A stretch of DNA of 59,657 bases from Gracilaria domingensis (taxonomy: Eukaryota; Rhodophyta; Florideophyceae; Gracilariales; Gracilariaceae). Each line of letters starts with the position of its first letter. The stretch's first letter is position 1. Where the stretch lies: assembly GCA_022539475.1 (NCBI GenBank), contig VCMS01000157.1:125819-185475 (forward strand), in the 5' to 3' direction. Shown here one piece after another: positions 43,291-52,960 of the stretch. A model generated the notes under the pieces. That model searched no databases. It was given only the letters and a program-made list of their open reading frames with translations, and was not told where the DNA came from. The position numbers and the translations under genes were made by a program.

Positions 43291-45318
43291 TCAATTCTGG
43301 GGGTCTAACTGAACCCCATGCGCGGATACGTTACCTTGGACCTGGTTCAAAGGTATCTGCGCCGTAACGGCGGGTTGGGCGTAGACCGGAACCGGTAATC
43401 CCAACTCTGCTCTGTCCCGATCATATTCCTTTCGCGGAGCATATTCCTTCTCCTCGGGCGTGAGAGCATCACAATGCGCAATAATTTTCGGCCTGTGCGA
43501 CGGCGGAAATACGCACTGCGTCGATACGTGACCTGGAAGGTAGCACTGGTAACATACGACCGAGGCCGGTTTGTCGCGGGGACGAGTGTCTACCCGACGT
43601 TGTGGCGTAGTGTCTTTCCATCCTGGACGGTTCATACGCGACGAATTGTTAGCGTAGAGCAGCCGGGCTGCAGGCACCTGGGCGCCTTGTGCATACAATA
43701 CACGGTCTTCTTCCGTACTCGGAATCGAAGTTAACGGCAAATCCGTAGACCCGTAAGAATTGGGACTACTTCTAATGAAGTGAACGTTATCAACGTCGCC
43801 AGCACCGGTCCCGCTTTTCAAAACTGATACGGACGGTGACGAACTCTCTGCGAGTAGCGCTCTCGAATGGCGCTGCATCTTGTGCCGTGCCCGATACGTC
43901 TCTCCTTCCGCCTGGCCGTAATTGACCAACTCTAGGTACGTCATTCGGCGTTTCTCCTCGCGCTGGCGAGCGAACAACGATCTAATGGCGGGGTCCAAAC
44001 CATCAACAAACATGGGACACCGCTCCTGTGCGGAATACACATTACCACATCTGTGAAACGCTTTGTTGAAACGCGTTGAATATACCGTTTCGGTTTCTCC
44101 ACTCTTCTGTCTCGTATCGCGTACAGCAAGGGTTGCACTGTGAATCGCGTTAGAAGTCGCGTATGACCTGAGAAGGTAGTTCACGGCTTCGAGCCAATAC
44201 GTGACTCCTCCCTCCGAGGCCCTCGAGGTTCCTCGAACAGAATTGTACTGATTTTCCGCGGATCCTGACAGAAAATACGGCAGTGCTACGTATGCCTGTG
44301 CTTCATTCATACCGAGTATATCGGCCTCCTGCACGAACCTAGCAAGAAAATCCAGAATAAGGATAGGATCGTCCCCTGAGAACTTCCTCGTTTCGAGCGT
44401 GACATTCATCCTGCGAGTGTAATCGTTGACCTTACCGGTTCCTCGCGAGGAGCGATTCGAAGTGACATTCTCCAACCGATAGTAACGGTACGACAACAGC
44501 TTTGTGTAAAGTGGGTCCGTGGGCTTTAACTCCTTGAGTCCCAAGTGGCGCCGTCCTTTCGCGCGTGAACGCATCACTGCATGAGTAGACTGCGTCGCTT
44601 TCGATCTTGTCGAACGCGACCCGTGACGGTTGTCATCGCTATCAGATGAGCTTGAAGAACTGTCTTCAGTCACATTACTGGAGCTAGAGCTCGACGAATC
44701 CGAATTATAGTGAACTCGTTTTGGGTGTCGACGCCTATGTTTTACCGAGCGGCGGTCTTCATCTGCGGATCGAATCTCTCGAGGAGCCAATGCCTCCACG
44801 GCTGCATCCATGCGGATTGTTTCCTCAAGCGTATCCAAACATGAACCAATTCGACCGATATCGGTACGTATTTCGTCGACAAATGCTCGGTACTCCTGAA
44901 CAAAGCTGTCTGAAGTGCCCAGATTTTCCATAATGGAATTCACGTCCTTTCTCAGAAGACGTAACTCATCTGAGCCATCCCTCACTTGGGCATCATGGGC
45001 ACGCGTCCTCAGCGTAGTAACGTCCTGTAGGAGTTCCACGTGAGCAGCGTGATTAATATCCAAGCGGGATTCTAACCTAGCCAACTCGGCTACTGTAGCA
45101 ACTCTAGGAGTAAACGTGGATGGCGTCTCAACGACAGGTTGAAGTGAACCCACGCTTCCTTTGGGTGCGTCCGTAACTAAACGCGCTCTCCGGGGACCGG
45201 GTACGACCTTACGAGGTGGCGCCACATCTGGGTTAGACCGGGGTGCCGGTGCAGTAGGTGGTACCGCAGCCGACGACCGTGCAGAACCGGTTCGAGATCC
45301 ACGAGTCGGTGGCGGCAT
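43291..45318 (-). CDS. gag: Gag polyprotein of the chromovirus
   Basis: A protein of about 675 residues that would form the particle and bind genomic RNA. I start it at the first ATG (45318, MPPPTRGSRTGSARS); the open frame extends upstream only to a TTG. A Ser/Asp-rich run with arginines (SSSSSSNVTEDSSSSSSDS) lies near residues 225-250. A capsid-like helical region follows (ILDFLARFVQEADILGM, ALPYFLSGSAENQYN, and ERCPMFVDGLDPAIRS). A CCHC zinc knuckle C-x2-C-x4-H-x4-C (CYQCYLPGHVSTQC) sits near 585. The stop at 43291 leaves about 240 bases to the protease frame; the frames differ, so expression of pol needed a shift or separate start. The gag frame itself is intact. Confidence 0.85.
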   Translation of the reverse strand: MPPPTRGSRTGSARSSAAVPPTAPAPRSNPDVAPPRKVVPGPRRARLVTDAPKGSVGSLQPVVETPSTFTPRVATVAELARLESRLDINHAAHVELLQDVTTLRTRAHDAQVRDGSDELRLLRKDVNSIMENLGTSDSFVQEYRAFVDEIRTDIGRIGSCLDTLEETIRMDAAVEALAPREIRSADEDRRSVKHRRRHPKRVHYNSDSSSSSSSNVTEDSSSSSSDSDDNRHGSRSTRSKATQSTHAVMRSRAKGRRHLGLKELKPTDPLYTKLLSYRYYRLENVTSNRSSRGTGKVNDYTRRMNVTLETRKFSGDDPILILDFLARFVQEADILGMNEAQAYVALPYFLSGSAENQYNSVRGTSRASEGGVTYWLEAVNYLLRSYATSNAIHSATLAVRDTRQKSGETETVYSTRFNKAFHRCGNVYSAQERCPMFVDGLDPAIRSLFARQREEKRRMTYLELVNYGQAEGETYRARHKMQRHSRALLAESSSPSVSVLKSGTGAGDVDNVHFIRSSPNSYGSTDLPLTSIPSTEEDRVLYAQGAQVPAARLLYANNSSRMNRPGWKDTTPQRRVDTRPRDKPASVVCYQCYLPGHVSTQCVFPPSHRPKIIAHCDALTPEEKEYAPRKEYDRDRAELGLPVPVYAQPAVTAQIPLNQVQGNVSAHGVQLDPQN

Positions 45319-45562
45319 ACTGGAAACTAGTAACCAGCCCAATCCAGCTGGTACAGTTAAACTCGTACACGAGTCTCCCAAGAACTATAAAACCTCAACA
45401 ACCTTCTCGGTAAACCGCCAAGTCGACGATTCACGTTCAAACGTTGCCAACCTCCAAAACTCCAAAGAGTTTGCTGATCGTTGTCAGAAAATGGTAATCC
45501 TTCAGCAATCAAACCTAATCCACGACCTGTACCTTGCTCGGTTCTAGGTCGGGAGACCCCTT
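45319..45562 (-). other. Leader between LTR and gag
   Basis: About 240 bases of untranslated leader. The bases immediately after the LTR end read AAGGGGTCTCCCGACC on the minus strand. No tRNA-complement beginning TGG is evident. Confidence 0.5.
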
Positions 45563-45925
45563 TGTGGGGCAAAATCGGAAGAGTGAAAACCCACCAGACT
45601 GTCCGAAGGTCCGCTCTCTTTCGAGATGGTAGACCAGTGACAGAGCCCTCTGTACCACCGTAACTCGGGTGTAAGGCCGAAGTCGCAACTGGCTATACCC
45701 ACAGAGGTGCCAGGTACAATCGTGGGGAAACGATGAGAAACTTCAGAGATGGGGTGGTATCGGCAACGATGCGACGCGACCTATGACCGGTGTAGTCCCG
45801 AGAGCGAAAGCAGCACACAATAACAGCAACCAATACCCACACGCGACTGGTAGAGCCTCCTCGGCACTGTGCCCGGAGCGGGGCGAGATCCTCGAACAAG
45901 AATGCAAGGCGTTCCGTAACTGTAG
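45563..45925 (-). repeat. Upstream LTR of the chromovirus, truncated
   Basis: Matches the first 360 bases of the LTR at 25541 with few differences. It ends abruptly at about 45925 (GTTCCGTAAC), where sequence of a different Gypsy RT starts. The outer part of this LTR has been lost or replaced. Confidence 0.8.
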
Positions 45926-46583
45926 AGCAACGAGCGGAATAAACCGTCGATAGACGTTGCAAAGCCCTAGAAAGGAGAGTAGCTCAGTCTGAGTTGTAGG
46001 GTGTTTAGCCCCCTTGAGTGACTTCACACGAGCTTCCTCGATCAGCAGCCGTCCGGAGCGGATAACGTGTCCCAGATACTTGACTGAGTCAGTGAAAAAC
46101 TCACATTTCCTCAACTTGAGTGGTATTCCAGCATCACGTGGCGTGGCCATGATCTTCCGAACATGTTCGAGATGGTCATCCAAGTCATTGGAGAAGACTA
46201 TGATATCGTCCAGGTAGACGAGGCAACTTTGCCACTTAAAGCGAGAAAGTAGGATTTCCAGAGCACGCTGATGGTAGCGGGGGTATTAGTCAACCTGAAT
46301 GGCATACGATTGAAGCGGTATAACCCTGAATGACAGGTGAAGGCTGTCTTATCACGGTCTTCTGGACGAACGGGTACTTGCCAGTATCACCAGTTCGCAT
46401 CCAATGTGGAGAACACGGTGGCGTCGCCCACCGAATCGATATACTCATCCATGCGTGGAATAGGGTACACGTCTTTGACGGTGACATCGTTAAGGCGACG
46501 ATAATCTATGCAAAAATGCCAAGACCCATCGGGTTTCGGAGCCAGTACAACTAGAGATGCTCACGGTGACTGAGCGGGCTCAC
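45926..46583 (-). pseudogene. RT fragment of a second Ty3/Gypsy element
   Basis: Minus-strand RT motifs from right to left are EPAQSP (46583), VVLAPKPDGSWHFCIDYRRL, PRMDEYIDSVGDATVF, STLDANW, TCHSGLYRFKRMPFRL, CLVYLDDIIVFSNDLDDH, KKCEFFTDSVKYLGHVI-like, and SFLGLCNVYRRFI. Catalytic Asp residues are present here (LDANW, YLDD) but stops interrupt the frame (after EPAQSP and after DANW). It is related to, but clearly diverged from, the RT at 41247-43050, so it is another element and not a duplicate. Its right edge at 46583 is the insertion point of unit 2. Confidence 0.8.
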
Positions 46584-47050
46584 GTCTGTGTTCTGCAAAG
46601 TGGAATATAGTCTGTTCGCTTTGGAAACAAAGCTAGTTTTGGGGCTATATGGGGCGCGCGAGGGGGTAGCAGAGGCTGGCTCTCAAAAAATTAAGAAATT
46701 TTGGAATATTAAATTCCATTTCGCGCAGTTTAGTTCTTGGGTCCCCTAGTTTTTGTAGAGGTTCTACTTCGCCGCACCACCCCATTCACTCTTTTCCGCG
46801 ACCCTCTCTCAAAACTGCACTCGTGCTAGTTTGCGTTTCCATTTTCTCCCATGTTGCAATGCCAATCGCAACTCATCCCACCTCAATCATCCCATCACTT
46901 CTTCCCAGTCCACACCACCCCCGCTATTTACCCATTTCTCGCCCATCACGCGTTCCCATCCTCTCTCTCCGTCTCCGCAAACGTCATTTTGTAGAAGTCA
47001 GGTGGACAACCCTCCCCCTTCTCGTATACCCGCCTCGACCCAAAACGGAT

Positions 47051-47980
47051 TCAAATCCCTCCCATCCTTCTCTCCTCCTGTCCCCTCAGAATCCCCTTCG
47101 CAGTCCGCGCTACCTCCGCCGCACTCCTAAACCCAGTCACCACCGGAGCTCCCACTCCCTCCCGCGGCACCTCCTCCACCAACTTCTTCATCTCCTTACG
47201 CCTCTTCTTCAGACGGCTCTTCCCATCCCCAACCCCACCACCCTTTGTCTTCGGTGTCACAGGAGACCCCTTCTGCACCGCCACCCTTCCCACATTTCCC
47301 TTCTCCGTCTTTCCCTCCACACCTCCTTTCACCGTCTCCTCTTCCACCAATCTTTGCCTCTTGCACAGCTCTTTCACCTCCTTCTCCAGCACGTCCAACC
47401 TCTCGTTCAGAACCCTATTCTCCTCCCGCAACTCTCCAACCTCCCTTCCCGCACACTCCACTATCCCATACACATGATTTCTCATCTCCACTCCCAATAC
47501 CGACAACGAATTCCGCAGGCTCGAAATCGCCTCAACCGAAACACCACTACCACCCCCACTCAGCACCACACCGCCCATTTCCGTTACAATCTCCACAATT
47601 CCATCGTCCAGTTGCTCCTTCATCACCAACCCCAACATCCCCACCCTCGCCTTCATCTCCCCCACAAACCGCATCTCCCTGTCACCCTCTCCGCCCCCAC
47701 TCTCTATCTGGTCTCCAACCTCTAACTGACTCAGATGCACCGCACCCCTTCTCTCCATTGCGACCCCCTCCACCTCCAATTCTACCTCCTTCTCCACCTC
47801 ATCACCATCCCCTCTCCTCGCCTCACACTTCTTTCCTTCATCAGCCACTTCCTTGTTCTGCGACATGCGACCAGCCGCCGTAATCACGTTCTCTTCCCGC
47901 TTTGGTGACGGCGTCTGCGGTACCTCCTTCCCCTCCAACAGCGCCAACAGCTCCTCATCCTTCACGTATCCGTTCGACAT
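47051..47980 (-). CDS. Coiled-coil protein, unit 2 copy (intact)
   Basis: A 309-residue protein beginning MSNGYVKDEELLALLEGKEV. The open frame extends 32 codons upstream to a GTG but has no ATG there. The N-terminal third is acidic (EVEKEVELEVEG). A Gly-rich turn (LSGGGSGVSVEA) precedes a coiled coil (ELREENRVLNERLDVLEKEVKEL, about residues 175-200), then a basic segment (KSRLKKRRKEMKKL) that could bind nucleic acid or act as a nuclear signal, and a terminal VVTGFRSAAEVARTAKGILR. No family recognised. A coiled coil plus a basic patch fits an oligomeric DNA-binding accessory protein of the element. The strand opposite carries a long Pro/Leu/His-rich shadow frame. Confidence 0.65.
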   Translation of the reverse strand: MSNGYVKDEELLALLEGKEVPQTPSPKREENVITAAGRMSQNKEVADEGKKCEARRGDGDEVEKEVELEVEGVAMERRGAVHLSQLEVGDQIESGGGEGDREMRFVGEMKARVGMLGLVMKEQLDDGIVEIVTEMGGVVLSGGGSGVSVEAISSLRNSLSVLGVEMRNHVYGIVECAGREVGELREENRVLNERLDVLEKEVKELCKRQRLVEEETVKGGVEGKTEKGNVGRVAVQKGSPVTPKTKGGGVGDGKSRLKKRRKEMKKLVEEVPREGVGAPVVTGFRSAAEVARTAKGILRGQEERRMGGI

Positions 47981-48076
47981 CTTCAGAAGAAGAAGTAGTA
48001 GTTGGATCGAAGTTTCCGCTGCGATACAGTGCAATCGAGCTAAACTGTGCTGTCCACCCCCACTGTCCAACCACAC

Positions 48077-48613
48077 GGGCTATATCCAGCACCATGATTG
48101 TCCCTGTTTCCCTCATCCCATTTCCCGCCAAAACATCTACTGTACACCTCCGCACCTTCCACTATTTAAGCGCCATCTCTCTGTCCCCTCTTCACATAGT
48201 CCCCACCCACCTCGCCTCGACCGGCGATATTTTTCTCTTCCACCATAACCCCACTCGATGGTTATAGCAAAACAGGAAGATATCGCCAGTGGAGGCAAGC
48301 TAGGGACTAGTGATTGTACTTAGAGTTGCTCACCCTCTGTCTCGACTGGGGGCATGTTCTTCTTCCGTCACATCCTTTGTGGGTTGTGACAAAAAAAGAA
48401 TATGTCACCACTCGACACCGGATGGGTAACAATGGTAGCACGTAGAGTAGTTCATCCTCCCTCTCAGCGTCCACTGGGGATATATTGATGTTCTCTCACA
48501 TCCTTTCCCGGTTGTGATACAAGAGAAATACATCTCCAATGGACACGGAGAATATAGTCGTGATAACACGTAAAGGTAACAATGTAATAAACAATAAATT
48601 TATGCTACTATCT
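48077..48613. other. Intergenic (unit 2)
   Basis: Near-identical to 33683-34225 of unit 1. No gene seen. Confidence 0.45.
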
Positions 48614-48919
48614 CTAACCAACCTTTCGAAAACCAGCTATGACATGAGCTGGGTTACTCGAGCCAAAGATGGCAGATCCTGCAACTGAAATGTTTGCACC
48701 GGCCTTCACTACTGCTTTCACAGTACTCAGTCCAATACCTCTATCCACCTGTATCCCTATTCTTGGGTACAACTTCCTTGCATGTCGCACCTTATCAAGA
48801 ACACCCTCCATAAACGCCTGTCCTCCAAACCCTGGCTCCACCGTCATCAACAATAAAATGTCTACAACTCCTTCCTTCATAAGTGCTTCTACGACCTTTA
48901 CAGACGTATTCGGGCGCAA
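48614..48919 (-). pseudogene. rpe: Ribulose-phosphate 3-epimerase C-terminal fragment, unit 2 copy
   Basis: Same captured piece as at 34226-34531. VEPGFGGQAF is kept, but QVDGGI of the active site has become QVDRGIGL. That replaces the glycine next to the catalytic Asp and shows that this copy is not under selection for enzyme activity. It lacks the N-terminal half and a start codon in the same way. The two copies differ at several residues (for example ARE versus ARK), so the capture predates the duplication of the units. Confidence 0.85.
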
Positions 48920-49329
48920 TCCAACTCCATCCTTTTAATTATGGCAATCCGAGTGAAGCTATAAACCGTTCACGTCATTTATGAAGCCAAAATGGTTCCT
49001 TTCATTCTGTATTCAAGCTCCCCGTAACTCGTACTTTACAACTACTTTACAACTCAGGTTCGAAATCAGCTTCATTCATTGCACACTTTCTACTCTTCCA
49101 CCTACCTTTCATAAAACATCATCACACTTTGTGGCTTGTCGTCTCATACAAGCCCTATCATTCATTCAGTACAATCACATATCATACATTTCGCTCACTT
49201 TCACAAAGTGAACCATGTTCCCGTTCTGCGCTTCCCAACCGTTTTTACTTAAGTATCACTCTTTACCCCAGCAGTTCTCCGCCCCATCTTCCATTTCTAT
49301 CGTCACACAAAAACATTCGAACACTTGCA

Positions 49330-50232
49330 ATGAACTCCCAGTCCGACATGCCTCCCACTCCGCCTCCGAGTCCCAGATACTCTGACGTCCCTCAGGCCTC
49401 ATCTCCCGCCCGAAGGACTCGAGCCGTTATTGTTGGAAGGGGGCGTTTAGGTACCATGCTGGCGAACGAAGAAGATACGGTCATTTCCGCACACGATTTC
49501 TGCAGCATGGCTGCTACCTCTCATCTTTCTGATGTACCGATACTAGTTTGTGGAAGAACGAACACCCTGGAGACCGTAATTCAGGCTTGCCTTTATTCGC
49601 TCAGAGAGAATCTCGTTTTCTTCCAGAATGGAGACATCATACCATTGGTTTCGAAGCTCGGTGTGGACAAATGTTCAAAAGTTGTCCTATACGTTGGTGT
49701 CCCCTCAAGAAACGCAGCTCCGCAGGATGGTGTCACTCCTCAAAGTCCGGATGGTCTCACTGTCGCAACAGGAAAGTGGGCCTCCAACGTTGCAGACAGG
49801 TTTAGGTCTATGGGTCTCACTTGCGGGGTTGTCGACGAAGACACATTTCTCGTAAGCTATTATGAGAAGCTCGTGTGGCTATCATCGTTCAACATCGTCG
49901 GGGCCCCAAGAGGTTTCATTCCTATGGACGTAGTCGCTACGCAGTGCAGTACGGTTGTGCTCACAATAATGAAAGAGCTGTTGAAGATAGTTTCGCTTAA
50001 GACAGGTACTACTTTCAACCTGGAAGAGACCGTTGGGCAACTTCTTGCATATGGGAAAACTCTCGTTGGCTTCCCTACTTCTTTCTCCGACTTTCAGTTT
50101 AGGAACGCGTACTTCTACGACTTTTCCCGCCAAGAAAGGAACATTGTACGCCGTGACCCCGCTCCTTTTCATACAAACTACGTCAACGTTGTTAAGGAAA
50201 AGTTATCCCCGTCCCCATTCCCCCAGATTTGA
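49330..50232 (+). CDS. Rossmann-fold protein resembling ketopantoate-reductase-type enzymes, unit 2 copy
   Basis: A 300-residue protein that differs from the unit 1 copy by roughly nine residues (for example RLG for RIG, MAA for TAT, VGVPS for VRVPS). The G-x-G-x-x-G is intact (GRGRLGTML), as are the N-L-V-F-F-Q-N and E-K-L-V-W blocks. In family terms it could reduce a 2-keto acid with NAD(P)H, but the Pro-rich N-terminal leader and the unusual C-terminus make the specific substrate unknown. Both copies are open end to end while neighbouring captured fragments are not, so selection is possible. Upstream DNA is CT-rich. Confidence 0.6.
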   Translation: MNSQSDMPPTPPPSPRYSDVPQASSPARRTRAVIVGRGRLGTMLANEEDTVISAHDFCSMAATSHLSDVPILVCGRTNTLETVIQACLYSLRENLVFFQNGDIIPLVSKLGVDKCSKVVLYVGVPSRNAAPQDGVTPQSPDGLTVATGKWASNVADRFRSMGLTCGVVDEDTFLVSYYEKLVWLSSFNIVGAPRGFIPMDVVATQCSTVVLTIMKELLKIVSLKTGTTFNLEETVGQLLAYGKTLVGFPTSFSDFQFRNAYFYDFSRQERNIVRRDPAPFHTNYVNVVKEKLSPSPFPQI

Positions 50233-50859
50233 GGTTAGAACACATGACTTTTCGGTGTTGTAAACCTTTTAGAGATAGTTAAACATAAAAGTTACTTTAT
50301 CGAAATGACCTGTTCCTATTACATTACTTATATTGTTCGTCCTTCTGTGGTTCAAATATGCCCCTTTAAATCCTACATCCGTTATCACTAATACTTCGCT
50401 AAGATTTTGCTAGATAGAAAATGGTCATTCCATATCATTAAAGTGCACGATACTAGTAACGAAACAAGTACAAAAATTGTGATATTTCTGAAGAACTAAG
50501 CGTTTGCATTACTTGAGGCACCCGTATAAAGTAAGGTAAACCTTTTATGGGTTTCAACCCATAATGGAGGTTGTTTTACTGATCTTGATTTCTAAGCTCA
50601 TGTTGAAGATATTCATAGTTTTCTTTACCCACTTGAACCCGTACATATAGTTTATGACTAAATCATCCTTTCTTTACTTCAAATCGATGCAAAAACTTCT
50701 CCTCCTAGTAACGTTTTAAAACAGTACTACAATACCCGTATATGGTCGTTCTTAGACTCTTTTTATACTACGAAACACCTTGTGAACATCAATCACATCC
50801 TTCTCATTCGTATACCCACACCCATTTGCAAAACGAACCCTTTCGAAAGCTTTCAAAAC
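50233..50859. other. AT-rich intergenic region (unit 2)
   Basis: Differs from the unit 1 counterpart by very few bases. No ORF. It contains the 3' end of the reductase-like gene and the promoter of HAD-A. Confidence 0.5.
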
Positions 50860-51732
50860 ATGTATAACTCAGAAGTTAGAGCCCAAGAAGTAACTCCTCA
50901 GCAGCTGGCTAACGAAATATTCGAAAATGGCTACGCCGTGATTAGTGATGTTGACGGTACTCTGAAAAGAGCTGGGGAGAACATTCCTGCCGAAACAGTC
51001 AAATGCATGAAGTACATCAACGCACGCGTTGGTTTCGGAATTGCTACTGGGCGAGATATAGAGGATGCCGAGAGTTTCATGGAGCACCTGGGTGGCTACA
51101 CTTTTGGCATCTCTGGAAACCAAGGCGCACGGGTGAGATTATGCAATGATACCGAAATTGATCAGGACCTTGACAGGGAAGGCTACGAAAGATGTGCAGC
51201 CGAACTTGAGAGACTTGCACTCTCCTTAAATGAATCGCACGGACTTCACGAAGATCGTCAACAAGCAGTGGTGAGCACTAGAAAAGACAGTGGACTCCCT
51301 AACTTCACGTACAATGGACTGTCGAAGTGGAAAACAGAAGTTAACTCCGGTATTTCAAAAGTGTTGACATCCTTTCCGAACCTGGTTGCGTACCCTCAAG
51401 ATGAAAACTGTGACATAGGGGACATTCGTTTCACGAAAAATAGTGGGGCGCTAGCCTTGGTTGAAAACGACCCCCAGTTCGACACACATTTAATCGTTGC
51501 TTTCGGGAATGCTTCCAATGATGGCCCTCTATATGAAATGGCAACCCTGGCAGTTCATGTGAAGGGAGAAGACCATCCAGCAGCGGTAACATATCTTGTT
51601 GATGGGGTGGAGGACGTGCATGAGACCATCAGAAGGGTGGCAGAACTGTACGGGTACAGAAAATGCAAGTGTCAATGGTTTAGAAATGCTCTTGGAATTT
51701 GTTTCAAGTGCTACGATGCCTTTAATACTTAG
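50860..51732 (+). CDS. HAD-family phosphatase-like protein A
   Basis: A 290-residue protein from MYNSEVRAQEV; the upstream open frame starts at GTG. VISDVDGTLKR (residues about 30-40) is HAD motif I with both Asp. GIATGRDIEDAE is motif II. KWKTEV or KNSGALAL may hold the motif III Lys. VAFGNASNDGPLYEMA (near 235) is motif IV, with Gly-Asn in place of the common Gly-Asp and the later Asp kept. The layout resembles Cof-type or sugar-phosphate phosphatases with a C2 cap (about residues 85-190). A phosphatase acting on a small phosphorylated substrate is plausible. It converges on HAD-B 53 bases away. Unit 1 holds a truncated copy. Confidence 0.75.
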   Translation: MYNSEVRAQEVTPQQLANEIFENGYAVISDVDGTLKRAGENIPAETVKCMKYINARVGFGIATGRDIEDAESFMEHLGGYTFGISGNQGARVRLCNDTEIDQDLDREGYERCAAELERLALSLNESHGLHEDRQQAVVSTRKDSGLPNFTYNGLSKWKTEVNSGISKVLTSFPNLVAYPQDENCDIGDIRFTKNSGALALVENDPQFDTHLIVAFGNASNDGPLYEMATLAVHVKGEDHPAAVTYLVDGVEDVHETIRRVAELYGYRKCKCQWFRNALGICFKCYDAFNT

Positions 51733-51784
51733 CTATGATATGAGATCTCAGTAATAAAAGTGTCGTGTATATCTCAATACCCTT

Positions 51785-52645
51785 TTATGAATCATGGTGG
51801 TTTTTATCGTGCTGCTTTTCCTCGTAGCCGTACAACAGAGCCACCAACATAATTGTCGAATGTACATCCTCCACGCTTTCGAACAGGTTGTGTACTCCAC
51901 GCGGGATACAATCTTCTTTGACGTGAACGCCGTACACGCCTATCTCATGCAAAGGCCCGTCGCTCAAAGCACTTCCGAACGTCACGACGTCATCCGTATC
52001 AATAAATCTCGGTTCATTATCCACAAGATTTTCTCCTCCGCTTCCTTTTGTGTATCGCTTGTCCACAATTTCGCAACTTTTATCGCCGGGATAGATAAAA
52101 AACGCATCCATCTTCTGCAACAGGTCCCCAATAGCAGAATCCACTTCTTCTTTCCACTGCCACAGTTTGTTGTACACGAAATTGGGAAGGCCACTATCAC
52201 TTCTGGTCTCCACGAACCCCTTGTCATCATCATTCACAATACCATGCCTCCTATTCAAATCCCTTGCCAGGAACAGTAGTCCGTCAACAGTGTGGTCAAG
52301 GGTGTGATCATTGAATGCACCCTTAATTTCCCTCTCGTCAGAGAAACGCAGGAAAGCTCCATGATTCGCCGAGACACCAAACTTATAGTCTCCGAGTCCT
52401 TCCATTTTCCCCTCTACGTCGCCCAAATCACCCCCTGTGACAAGTCCGAAACCAACACGTTCGTCAATGAACTTCATACACTTCACAACTTCTTCTGGAA
52501 TTGACTCTCCTTCTCTTCTCAACGTTCCATCAACGGAACTTAATATACCGTAAACATTGGCATATATGAACTTAGACAAGGTATTGGGTGAAATTTCCGC
52601 CAAGTCTCTCTGTTCCTCTGCCATTTTTCCTGATACAGTCACCAT
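51785..52645 (-). CDS. HAD-family protein B, nucleophile lost
   Basis: A 286-residue paralogue of HAD-A; I start at the first ATG in frame (52645, MVTVSGKMAEEQ). Alignment by eye gives ILSSVDGTLRR against VISDVDGTLKR, so the nucleophilic first Asp is Ser. LVTGGDLGDVEG replaces ATGRD, and TFGSALSDGPLHEI replaces AFGNASNDGPLYEM. The overall cap region and C-terminal HVKEDCIP...VEDVHSTI still match. The fold should persist but phosphotransfer through an aspartyl intermediate should not. It may bind a phosphorylated ligand or regulate HAD-A. The uninterrupted frame argues against simple decay. A fragment lies in unit 1 at 36915-37040. Confidence 0.75.
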   Translation of the reverse strand: MVTVSGKMAEEQRDLAEISPNTLSKFIYANVYGILSSVDGTLRREGESIPEEVVKCMKFIDERVGFGLVTGGDLGDVEGKMEGLGDYKFGVSANHGAFLRFSDEREIKGAFNDHTLDHTVDGLLFLARDLNRRHGIVNDDDKGFVETRSDSGLPNFVYNKLWQWKEEVDSAIGDLLQKMDAFFIYPGDKSCEIVDKRYTKGSGGENLVDNEPRFIDTDDVVTFGSALSDGPLHEIGVYGVHVKEDCIPRGVHNLFESVEDVHSTIMLVALLYGYEEKQHDKNHHDS

Positions 52646-52960
52646 ACTGCCACAAGTACCGCATAGACAGGAACTGTATAGACTTCTCAGTTTCACACTT
52701 CTCTTAAAAGCAACCTTAAGTGCAGTTTCAGAAATGTTAGGACGCTACATGTTCAATTGCGAATTGACAGGTGCCACCAATGATGTTAACGATACCGAGC
52801 ATTTGGCATGTTGCAATTAGACGCAACTGGACCAAAGACGTTTGACATTTGTTCAATTACCAGCCTGCCGCACCTTTTCTATGTTCATATGTATAGCCTT
52901 GTAATAGTATACTACTCTTAATACTAGCAAGACACACATAATTTACTAATCATCTCATTC
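52646..52960. other. Intergenic between HAD-B and oxygenase-like gene
   Basis: AT-rich, 300 bases, containing the HAD-B 5' leader and the oxygenase-like gene's 3' flank. No ORF of note. Confidence 0.45.

Larger units (their letters stand above)
25541..45925 (-). mobile_element. Ty3/Gypsy chromovirus, split by a 9 kb insertion
   Basis: Read on the minus strand the order is truncated LTR (45563-45925), gag (45318-43291), protease and RT (43050-41247), [insertion 41246-32209], RNase H, integrase and linker (32208-29183), chromodomain (about 29175-28822), antisense accessory ORF (plus strand, 26592-28449), and LTR (25541 to about 26490). The order PR-RT-RH-IN-chromodomain is diagnostic of Ty3/Gypsy chromoviruses. 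The RT and integrase each have a catalytic Asp replaced by Tyr and the frames are broken, so this copy is dead. No primer-binding site beginning TGG was evident next to the 45563 LTR; a self-priming mechanism is possible. Confidence 0.85.
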
